Source: Odobenus rosmarus divergens (Eukaryota > Chordata > Mammalia > Carnivora > Odobenidae). From it: DNA of 64,000 nucleotides. The notes beneath the pieces are model-generated. The model made no database searches. It was not told where the DNA came from and saw only the letters and a program-made list of their open reading frames with translations. The DNA is taken from the NCBI RefSeq assembly GCF_000321225.1, contig NW_004450566.1, positions 14,097-78,096 on the forward strand, written 5' to 3'. The stretch's first letter is position 1. Each line of letters begins with the position of its first letter. Shown here piece after piece: positions 10,866-21,600 of this stretch. Position numbers and translations under genes: made by a program.

Positions 10866-12407
10866 GGTTACTAGAGGGGACTGACAAGAAAATATATTTT
10901 CTATTGACCCAAGGGAAAAAGTGATCCTAACCTCTTAAATATTTCAGGATGGCTTATGTTCTAGAGACTAAAAGAGAAATTATACTTAGTGCAAGGGAAA
11001 CTAGATTTTTTTAAAAATCAGTGACTACAGAATGAATGCCTCTTGTCATACCCTATGAGCATGAGAAACTGTGTTATACTGCTTCCAACTGAGCAGCAAG
11101 GGCCCATAATAAAAAGCTGTTCACATTCCAAAGGCCTCTTACCCTAGTCTTCTCACTGCCCTACTCAGTACCTCAGTACCTCTTCAGTACCTCATGCCCT
11201 CAAAATAGCTCTTTTGAGAAAAGAAATTTTAAAGTAGGGCAAAATAAATAAGGAAAGGGATAAATAAGAACGCTTTCAACACAGAGCGCTTGTGAGAATT
11301 TTTATGTTTATGGAGAAGCTGAGTCCCACAGTAACCTCTGGCCCTTCTTGGTGTTAGCGGATTCCAGTGTTCGTTTGCCTTAAGGTAGTTTGAGGCCCTT
11401 TAGAGACCTTCATAACCTTTACTTCAGTGCGTTTTCATGAAAGAATCTGAAGTATCCTTTCATTAGCATGATCGTGATTATTTCAGTTGGTCTAAGGAGC
11501 TATTATTAAATATGTAGCCATTATGTGTACTGAAAATCTCCAAGTAAACAAGCATCTAGCTTGTAAACACGTTAAACACCTCACACGTAACTTCTTTTTA
11601 CAACTATGACAATAAGAACCCCAGCACTTAAAAAAAAAACCCTGCGGTTTTTGGTAAAATATGCCAAATATAGCTTGAAATAGTAAATAATCCCTCAAAA
11701 GCGATATTAGCAAATTGGTGTGTGAACAAAGAACCCTTTCTGCACCAGCATGAATGTTGCTTTTATTTTTTTTTCTCACAAGTATGATTTTAGAAAACAG
11801 CTGTAGTGCATGTTGACAAATGACAAAGCGGCAGACGTGGTAAAACACTTTCCGTCAAGGCCAAGAGGGGGAAAAAAATTGGGCTGCCGCAGCAGCCCAC
11901 GGGCCTGAATGCCTAGCTTCCTTAACCTCCTTTTTCCCGGGTCTTTAGGGAGCGGGGGCCTCCCCGCCCCACCCCCCTTTCCCTGGCTCTGGTTACAGCC
12001 TTTCGAGTTGAACAAACTTGCCGCAGGCGGATTGGCGATCAGGAGCTCTCAGGCTTGGGCGCTGCATTTATTAATTTATATTCCGCGAGGCCCTCTGCGG
12101 GGTGCTCCTTTGTATTTGGCGGCCGCCGCCAGGCCCGGGGGCCCCGGCGGGGAGCGCGCCCCCCGCGTCCGCTCGACCCCCAAGGCCAGCACGTGCTGCG
12201 CCCGCCCGCCAGGCCCGCGGAGGGGGCGGAGGCCCCGGCTTTTCTCCTAAGCCACTCTCGGCCAGAAGGAGGAGCAGCAGCAGCAGGAGGCGACAGCTGC
12301 CCTGCCCAGGGAGCGCGGCAGAGAGGGGGCTGCAGCGCCCGGGCGCCTGGCCACTCTTGGCGGCGGCGGCGGCGGACGGGGAGGCGGGGAGCGGCGGGCC
12401 GCTCGGG

Positions 12408-12428
12408 ATGTTCCCGGGCACTTCCTGA
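12408..12428 (+). promoter_or_regulatory. Upstream ORF 1 in the RHOBTB3 leader (6 codons)
   Basis: ATG at 12408 reads six codons (MFPGTS) and stops at TGA 12426-12428. It is in the same frame as the main start codon but closed before it. It matters only if transcription starts upstream of 12408, which is not known. Confidence 0.4.
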
Positions 12429-12429
12429 C

Positions 12430-12655
12430 TGGTTGGCAGCGCGCACACGGCCCGAGTCGCACGTCCCCGGCCCCCTTGTCGCTCGCTCGCTCGCGCGGGC
12501 CCGCTCTACGTCGGCCGCGCCGCGGTGGAGGCGCGCGAGGGGTACGCGGCCGGGGATGAGCTGATTGCGGGTAAATACGCCGCCGCCTGGCCCCGAGAGG
12601 CCGCGAGGAGCCGCTTTTCTCCGAGTCGCCGCCCTGCCCTTGGATTTGAGATCAT
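12430..12655 (+). other. RHOBTB3: RHOBTB3 exon 1 (5'UTR plus first two bases of the start codon)
   Basis: The 3' edge is fixed by a donor GTACGT at 12656 that leaves AT at 12654-12655. Joined to G at 12836 this makes ATG TCC (Met-Ser), with A at -3. The 5' edge is not known; the start given here is arbitrary and transcription may begin several hundred bases upstream in the CpG island. In the frame of the start codon, a TGA lies at 12426-12428 and no other ATG lies between it and 12654, which supports this start over a longer N-terminus. The exon is strongly GC-rich. Confidence 0.75.
12556..12564 (+). promoter_or_regulatory. Upstream ORF 2 in the RHOBTB3 leader (ATG AGC TGA)
   Basis: A minimal two-codon reading frame, with A-T-G at 12556-12558, AGC, then TGA at 12562-12564. 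It lies about 90 nt before the main start codon in the spliced leader. Position -3 is G, so the context is reasonable. Very short uORFs like this can hold back reinitiation. Confidence 0.5.
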
Positions 12656-15600
12656 GTACGTACGCGTCGCGGTCCTGCCATTGTCTCTACCCCAGCGCGT
12701 GTCGTGCGCCCCAGCTCGAGGGGCTTTTGCTCATCCTCGCCGCGCGCTGCCCCCCCGCCCTTCTTGTTCGGATTAAAGTGATCCTCGCGCTGACCACGCG
12801 CCTCTTCTCCCCCTGGCTCCCTCTCTGTCGTGTAGGTCCATTCACATCGTGGCGCTGGGGAACGAGGGGGACGCGTTTCACCAGGACAATCGGCCGTCGG
12901 GGCTCATCCGCACTTACCTGGGGAGAAGCCCGTTGGTCTCGGGGGACGAAAGCAGCTTGTTGCTGAATGCGACCAGTACGGTCGCACGGCCGGTGTTCAC
13001 CGAGTATCAGGCCAGCGCGTTTGGCAATGTCAAGCTGGTGGTCCACGACTGTCCCGTCTGGGTAAGGGGTGGCAGCCGCTCTGTGCCGAGGCTAACGGAG
13101 CTTTCCTTTCATTGTTTTTTTTACCTCCTCTCCCTTTTCCCCCTTTCATGAATGTGGACCGTCCGGGTCACCTGGGTAGAGTTTTTAAACATTTTTGGGG
13201 AAATCTTTGTTTTCCTTTGTTTCATTAGGCAGGGGGCAGCCCGGTCAGAGAACCCTCTTAGAAGGCAAAAAGCGCCGGTGGCAACATGGAGCACTTACTC
13301 GCACGCTTCACGACTGTAGGTTGTCCCTTGGTAGCTGGCAGTTGAATGTGACAACCCCAAGGGACGGGGTCACTAAGTTTCACCAGCAGAGAGCAATGTT
13401 TTTTCATGCCTACCCTGTGGGTGATAGTGTAATATTAGTGTTCTAAAAATAAAGTCCTCTGAAAGCTCAACGCAAGCAAAAATAAATTTCACTGGGACAG
13501 TTCAGGAATAGGACCCCTGGAGAGGAGACGAAGAGACAGGGACCGAGAATTAATTTTAAACCACTCATTTATAACACTATCCACCTTTGAAAATTTTAAT
13601 TAATGTTTTTAATTTTAATAATGCAGATACTCTTGATATATTAGCCGTTTGTTTTCAGTGACTCATAAATCGGAAATAATACTGCTTGGAATTTTCAAAA
13701 AGCTTTAAAATTTGCAATAATTAAAAGAAATTGTAATGAAGTCGATAAAATTCTAGTCTGATTCTTGAGTGCTTGATAAAAGGAGAAAGGAATCTACTCT
13801 CTGACACATAAATATTTTCAGTATGCAATAATATAATAATGTAATATGCAATAACTAATTAAATGTTTTCATCTAATCTTATTTGGAAATCTCTGATTCT
13901 TTACTGGTATTGGAGTTACAATACGATAACTAAAGCTAAAGATTATATTTTGTAACAGAAGATAGCTTGGTGTCTGAAAAAGAATACAAATTATCATTAT
14001 GTGAGATTTTACGTTTAAAGATCAATTTAAAAAAACCTGTATTATGTGCTATAGGGAATTAATACACCTTTCTAAAGGAATGTATGGAATGTACCTAGAA
14101 AAATTACTTATGCAAATTACGGGATGAAGAGATCACTAGCTCAAATAAATTTCTAGTTAAAGGATATTTATGTTAATGGGCTAAAATAAATGAAAAACAG
14201 GTTTTTTCAATAACCAGGATGATAGTAAACTCCCATTTATCACAGTGATGATGCCAGTCATAAGAAGGAACTCACTAGCTGAAGTCCGTGCAAGCAAATG
14301 AAACACTTTGGCCATTTCATTGTGAATGATCGTACAGTTTAGAAACTTAATGGTTTTACACCCAGTTGAACAAATGTTGAGTGAATAGAGTAAATAAACA
14401 TAGGGAAAATAAAATAAGCTGAATTAGGATGTTAGGATTACTTTTCCTGTTTCTTCTTCGAGCTGTTAACTCTTTCCTGTTTATGTTGTTAACTTAGCAA
14501 AAAATAATACTTGTGATCCCAGGTAGTGTAGTAAATGAAATCTTCCAAAAGGGTTAAAATAAGCCTCTGTAGTCTAGATTTTTGCTCTATACTGATTGTT
14601 GTGCTTTATTGTGCTAATCACTTTTTGTTTGTTTAGAGTCTGGTCCTGTTAAAGGCATTGAGTATGGGTACACTTTTTTGGGTTAAAATGATCTTCAAGC
14701 ATAAGGGAATATATTTGTAGAGCTTCTCTTTATAAGGTGCTTTTCTTGGTGGTAGGTCAAAGTCCATCAAAGATATTCAAGTTGTCTGTATTTATCAGCT
14801 GATACTTGACATGTATTGGCAGAATATTCGGTATAGCAAAGCAGATAGAGCACAGGTTTTGATAGCAAAAGGACCTGATTTCAGATCCCCACATTGCTAT
14901 TTAGTGGTTTTCCTTGGTGAGTCAACTATCTTCTCTTAGCCCTATTTTTCCCTATGTATAAAATAAAAAGACAGACTGCCTCCTAAAGACTCCCTGCCCC
15001 CCTGGGGCTGTGCGGAAGAGTAAATGAGATAATACACGTAAAGTTTTTAGGATAGAAGCTGACATGTAGTAGGTACTCAAGGTGGTAGCTACTATAGTAA
15101 TACAGTGTTCATTACGTTAGTGTAACCATGAATCACTTATACTAAGCAAAAGTAAAGTTTTCCTAAACATCATTCAAGACTTACACAAATACAATACATA
15201 GAGGCAGCAGTGCTGGTACTTAGTAGGTGCTGTATTTGCAGCCCCGCTGTCAAGTAGAATAAAATTGTTGTTTTGCTATAAAATTTTAGATTATTTTTAA
15301 AGATGAGTTCCATTCTCCCAGTGTGGCTCCAAGTCTTGTGTTGCATAACCTCCTAGAGGAAATCCTGGAACTGATTTACAAGGGGAGGGAGAATTTGATT
15401 TCCTTCGTATTTCTAGAAACCAGGGGAGCATTTTCTCTTTGACATAGCTTGTTTAGAAATGTGGTGTTGTTTCCTTGGAATTGGAATGAGATAGTTTGTG
15501 CTTCTCTTTTCTAGTTTCTTCTGTAGATCCGTAGCCTCCCTCTGGATCCTTGCTGTATATACTTGGCACTTTCAACATAAATGTGCTTCAGATTCATTTT

Positions 15601-18600
15601 ATGTAGTTCATTATTTGGTATGTCGCTCTCAGACCCACCCTCCTTTTTTTGTGCAGTTATGTTATTTTATTTCTAGATCTTTTCCTGTTTACCAAAAATA
15701 TTCCACAAAAAGCAGTGAGGTAATACATGTACAATTTCTTGTGCAGGGTTTGAAATTCTGATTTGTGTTAAAAGTAAAATTATTTGTAGTTTTTATATCC
15801 TCGATACAACAGTGATAATGATGCCAAAACCCATTTTCTCATGACATTTTCCTCTAAATGTCTCCTTTTCTCCCAGTACACCTCTCCAGTAACTCTGGAA
15901 TTTGAAACTGTTTGGAATGCAAAGAGCAGTTACTTTTGATTTGTTCTCTCAGAGTTAAATGGCTGTTTAATGTTGGTCCCACCTATGTTTAGTTTTTGTT
16001 GTTGTTGTTTTTTATTCCATTCATCTGACTTTGTTCTCTTTCTTTGTTCTACTTGTGTACCCTTGTTAAGCTTGCATACTTTGAGCTTGGATACTATAAC
16101 AGATACAATTGGAACTGAATGGGTTTGTGGTTTGGGATTTGGAAATTAGCATAGAGCTCTGCTGGGAAGCTTTCACATTTTCTTGATCTGTGTCCCACTT
16201 CACTTCTCCCCCCTCTTAGTTCAAGTTCAAGACTTTGCCTTTGATGTTTATATTCCCATAGTTTGCCTATTTTTCTTTTTTGGTCCTTTTAATCTTTCTT
16301 TTTAAATGCTCTTGTTTTCAGTAGGGTATTTATATCTAAAAATTCTGCAGTTCTTGTTACTCTGAGTGTACTTGTAGGAAGTGGGTGGGTTGGGCTGGAT
16401 ATAGGGAATTGGGAGAGGCTTTGCTGGACACCATGGAGGTACTGGTGAGAAGCAGCTCTCTTTGCAAAAGGGCATTGCTGTGTAACACTTCTCTAGAATT
16501 TTCCATCATACTGTTGAAGCTCTGTCACATGGATCTTGATTGACTGATTCCAGCATTATTACCCTGTTTTGGACTCATATTTCAAAGTGCAAATTTTCAT
16601 AGCCCAACAGTTTTTGGACCTGTTAGCCACATCTAACTGTTTTCTTAATCTAGCTTTAATATATTCTGGAGATTTATGTCAAAGGCCGCATGAAAGGACA
16701 AATAATGATTAATAGTTAACTAGAATATGAGAAGAAACCTACTAATGCATATTTAGCAGTGGTATTAAGATATATATTTTTCTTATGCTACTATTCACAT
16801 ACAAACTTTGAAAAACTACTTCTAAAATACCAAAGCTTTTAAGGAGTAGGCTTCATAATAAATTACTTTTCTCCCTGATTCTAAATATAAATATTATTAA
16901 CTGTAGTCCAGAAGTGAAAATTTCAAAATTGGAAAGTTTCTTCTGAATTTTTAACTTATATAAGCTAAATACATGAATTGAAAATCTGTTCCTTACCACA
17001 TTGACACTTTATAATACACAGTATCTTTTTATGAAACATACGTTCCCTACACATACCGGTAGACATGTACGTAGACATGTACGTAGACACGTATACAGAT
17101 ACGGTACTGTCCAAAGGATGGATAAAGTTGGAAAGTATATATAGATTTTTAAAATATGTATACAATATATGGAACTCCACAGATTTCACAATGTATTGCA
17201 GTTTAAAACAGTGAACAATCCTGCAGTGTCTAATTGGGTCACAGAAAATCCTTTGAAGCTTCCTTACTCATACTGATGCTATGGCATCTAATGTGTAGTG
17301 CTAACATTTTCAAAATTATTAGGTGATAAAAGTAATGGCATAATTTTAAAACAAAGTGCTTATTTTTAAGTATAAATACTGAAAGGGGTTGCTTATTTCA
17401 TCAGACTCTCAGTAATTCTCTAGATCTGCTTTACAGTACAACTACACTACTGTCTAGGCCAAAAGAATACATAAAAATAGAAGAGTTGGTAGGCTTCAGA
17501 CATTTTTAATTTTAGGTAGTTACTTATTTGAAAATAAATTCTTTTTATGAATTCCAAAAATTAGACTATAGCAAGAAACGGTATGTGTCCCATTTTATTT
17601 CATGACTGATTTGAAGACAAGTAGACTAAGGAGTGCTCTTTGCATTTTGGTTTAGGACATTTTTGACAGTGATTGGTATACCTCTAGAAACCTAATCGGG
17701 AGTGCCGACATCATTGTCATCAAATACAACGTAAATGACAAGTTCTCATTCCACGAAGTAAAGGATAATTATATTCCGGTGATAAAAAGGGCATTAAATT
17801 CAGTTCCAGTAATCATTGCTGCTGTTGGTACCAGACAAAATGGTAAGTATTTAAATTTTCTTCTTATGATAAGAGTGCAGGTACCATGTTAATTTTAAAT
17901 AGTGTTAAGTTTATTAATAATTCATATGGTTTTGGGTTTTTTTGGGAAAAAAATGACTGTTCAAATGCCAGCTCTTATCTCTTCATCACTGGATATGATA
18001 GTGAGACATCAAAGGAAAGTGTCACAGACGACTGCTGGGATTCTGATGCATACAAATCTATCTTCTAAATTGCTCTTCCGCAGAAGTAGAGGAGGTCGGT
18101 GATTGTATTCTTTTGATATAGGAGAGGTATGAGGCTGGCGCTGTGCTCTGGGAGACCCTTTTTGACATTCTAAAAGTCCGTCCAGTTGGAAGGATAGATT
18201 GTCCACAGAAGGATTGGGTTTAGGAGCAGGATTTTTAGGTAGCTGGGAACAAGTGATCTGGAGACGCTGATGGCCTGAGAGAGAGGATCATTTACTCCAC
18301 GGCTGATGGATTCCGTTGGTTCAGTCTGTCCCAGCAGCTGCTGCTGGGCATGTCATTGTCAGACATCCTAGGGCCAACTCAGAATTCGCTTTGGTTTGGT
18401 AGTATTTTGATAGTTCTTTTTAGTGGTATTTCCTCAGTGAAGCTGTCTTTAAAATTTTATTCGTTTATTTTTTCCTTTTTTTTAAAAAAATTTTTTTTAT
18501 TATGTTATGTTAGTCACCATACATTACATCATTAGTTTTGGATGGAGTGTTCCACGATTGATTGTTTGCATATAACACGCAGTGCTCCATTCAGTACATG

Positions 18601-21600
18601 CCCTCTTTAATACCCGTCACCGGGCTAACCCATCCCCCCACTCCCCTCCCCTCTAGAACCCTCAGTTTGTTTCTCAGAGTCCATAGTCTTTCATGGTTCA
18701 TCTCCCCCTCCAATTTCCCCCCCTTCATTTTACCCTTCCTACTATCTTTTTTTTTTCCTTTTCATTAAGGTATAGTGAAGTAAAGTACATAAAGTTCCCT
18801 AGGTATCTAGGTATCATGGTGCAGCTTAATGCATTTTTACATATATATACATCCATGCATCATCTCACAGGTCAAGATAGAGAACATTTGCTTCACTTTG
18901 AAAGCCTCTCATGCCTCTTCCCAGTTACTAGCCCCCTCCCCAGGGATAACCACTCTTCTGACTTCTAACAGTATAGATTAGTTTTACCTATTCTAGAACT
19001 TCATATACATGGAATTATACTGTATATAGTATCTTGTGTCTAATTTCAATTAGCAAAATACTGATATTCATCCATGTTGCACTTATCTACAATTTGTTAT
19101 TTTGCTGTGTATTTTTCAGGTGTGTGAATGTGCTGTAACATATTTATTCATTCTCCTTTTCATGATGCTTAAGTTGCTTCCTAGAAGTAGGAATTTGGGT
19201 AAGAGTCATAGGGTAGGCATATGGTTTAGCATTAGAAGACACAAATAAAGCAGACCTGACCCTTCCTTGACCCCACATCCCCTCTACTTCCCTATGTTTC
19301 TTTTTATTGCTGGCCTCGATTCTTGAAAGAGTCACCCACACTTCCTGAGTCCACTTCCTGACTTCCCATTTATTCTTCAGTCCACTACAGTCTGACTTTG
19401 ACTTTCACAATTACATTGGGTTTGTTCTCACTCAGGGTTACCAGTTAAATGCTTATTGCCAAATTTGATTTCCATTTCCATTTAATTTACACTTTATATT
19501 TTAGTAACAATTCACCCTTTGAGGTTATTCAAACACATCTCTCCCTCCATTTAAAAAAGCTACTCTTTCTTTCTTGGTTGTTTCAATTCTCTGTCTTCTT
19601 ACTGGTCAAGACCCCCCCCACACCTACACATATTGAACCAACACATCCTTAGTTGTTGCCCGGGTTCCATCCTTTGGCTTCACCCCTTCTTGCTGTTTGC
19701 TCTGACCTTGAAGCTGTTAATCTGTTGCTCTCCCTTCCCATGTATAGACACTGATGAATACCCAGTCTCTTTCTCCCACTCCAGTTTCTCTTCCAGTCCG
19801 TATCACCACAGAATCTTCCTCTTTCTGCTGAATTCTCTGTCTTGGTGAATGATACCAAACCTATTCATTCACCCAAACTAGAACCATCCAACCCAACTTT
19901 CCTCCCATTCCCCAAATCCAGTGGACTAGGAAGCTCTTTTTTTTTCCATATTTCAAATAAACCTCAAATTCATTGCTTTCTCTTTGTCTTCATTGGATTT
20001 CAGATCATAATTATTTACTTATCTTTCTTCTTTTTGGGCTAAAGGGGCAGTTCCTGATCTTGTAGGACCTGAAACTTACACAGTTCTAGAGGTCCTTTAT
20101 AAGGAAAAAAATGACAACATTATAGATAACACACACACACACACGAATGTTTAGAATGAGAAAAGGAAGCATGACAAATTGCAAATCTAAAAAGCCATCA
20201 AATAAAACCACGAGATGCCACCTCACACCGGTGAGAATGGCTATAATTAACAAGACAGGAAACAACAAATGTTGGCGAGGATGCTGAGAAAGGGAAGCCC
20301 TCTTACACTGTTGGTGGGAATGCAAGCTGGGGCAGCTCCTTTGGAAAACGGTATAAAGGTTCCTCAAGAAGTTAAAAATAGAGCTACCCTTTGACCCAGC
20401 AATTGCACTATGGGGTATTTACCATAAAGATACAAATGTAGTGATCCAAAGGGGCACCTGCACCCCAATGTTAGTAGCAGCAATGTCCACAATAGCCAAA
20501 CTGTGGAAAGAGCCAAGATGTCCATCCACAGATGAATGGATAAAGAAGATGTGGTATATGTATACAATGGAATATTACTTGGCCATCAGAAAGAATGAAT
20601 ACTTACCATTTACATTGACGTGGCTGAAACTGGAGGGGATTACACTGAGGGAAAAAGGTCAATCAGAGAAAGACAATTATCATATGGTTTCACTTATATG
20701 TGGAATATAAGAAAGAGTGCAGAGCATCATAGGGGAAGGGAGGGAAAACTGAATGGGACGTCATCAGTGAGGGAGAAAAACCGTGAGAGACTCTTAACTC
20801 TAGGAAACACTGAGGGTTGCTGGAGGGGAGGTAGGTGGGGGGATGGGGTAATGGGTGATGGGCATTAGGAGGGCATGTGATGTGATGAGCACTGGGTGTT
20901 ATATGCAACTGATGAATCATTGAACACTACATCTGAAACTAATGAAGTACTCTATGTTGGCTAATTGAATTTAAATAAAAAATTAAAAAAATAGAAAGCT
21001 GTCAAACACCACAAACACCAAATATTTAAAAATATTTCCATTATTTAACAGCTTGACATTTCTTTAAGTTTTCTTATATTTTTTGACTGCATAGTCTTTG
21101 ATTACTTCTTAATATGATAACCACTTTTGATATTTTCTATATAGAGAAGACAATTATAGTTAGTTTTTCTTACAGCATGTTTGTTTGCTCTTCACATGGT
21201 TTGGAGCTGGGCACTATGGTTTGTGTTGTGCTCCTCTTTCAGCTGGGCATCTTTGTTTCAGGACACCAAACAAGTCTGCTCAGAGGGTGGCAGCAGCATC
21301 CCTCAGGGCTATTCATGTACCAGGACAGTTCTCAGACATTTAACTGTACAAGGAAGTGACTGCAAACCACAAATAGTATCTCACTAAACCTAAATTTAAA
21401 TTCCCATTAGCAGGATCCCAAAGATGCCTGTCATTATTCCCAGGCTGCCTGACATACAAGTGAGTTGGAGTGGAAGGAGACAGTGGTCTTAACCAAATGT
21501 AGTTAGAATATCTTATTTTGCAAATTTTACAAAAGCATATGACTATGTGAAAGAATCATTCAGGTTTCTCCCAAGGCTTTGGAAAGGACCCATAAGACAA

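Larger units (their letters stand above)
3253..11934. other. Intergenic region upstream of RHOBTB3
   Basis: AT-rich DNA with no gene that I can support; the only open frames are short and lack any coding character. It holds SINEs at 3564 and 5661, a MIR at 6262-6490, an old L1 3' end at 6540-7220, unassigned sequence at 7220-9420, a medium-reiterated repeat of unknown family at about 9420-9760, L2-like fragments at 10070-10410 and a reversed old L1 fragment at 10440-10865. Confidence 0.7.
11935..13090. promoter_or_regulatory. RHOBTB3: CpG island with RHOBTB3 promoter, exons 1-2 and intron 1
   Basis: This is the only long GC- and CpG-dense stretch in an otherwise AT-rich window, and it sits on exons 1 and 2. 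Visible elements include an inverted CCAAT box (ATTGG) at 12031-12035, a palindromic E-box GCACGTGC at 12189-12196, an Sp1-like GGGGCGGAGG at 12223-12232, and short repeats (GCA)n at 12274-12286, (CGG)5 at 12361-12375 and (TCGC)n at 12479-12494. I see no convincing TATA box placed for this gene, which fits a dispersed CpG-island promoter. The transcription start is not determined. Confidence 0.85.
13062..17655 (+). other. RHOBTB3: RHOBTB3 intron 2 (4.6 kb)
   Basis: The first 30 bases are still in the CpG island and the rest is AT-rich. It holds a MIR (about 14835-15095) and a 12-bp tandem repeat at 17059-17094. I recognise nothing else and see no CAN-SINE. Confidence 0.85.

Noticed and set aside
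12571..12576. Donor-like GTAAAT in exon 1 as an alternative exon end
   Set aside because: Splicing here to exon 2 would not create a start codon, while the donor at 12656 does.
12525..12776. A longer N-terminus for RHOBTB3 from a GTG in exon 1
   Set aside because: The frame is open upstream of the start codon back to a TGA at 12426, but contains no ATG after that stop, and the split ATG gives exactly 611 residues.
11909..12966. Several open frames of 80-170 codons on both strands across the CpG island
   Set aside because: GC-rich sequence has few stop codons. None has a recognisable domain, and they overlap the RHOBTB3 leader, intron 1 and exon 2 in other frames.
20441..20710. 89-codon open frame
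   Set aside because: It is the end of L1 ORF2 in a truncated element, not a host gene.
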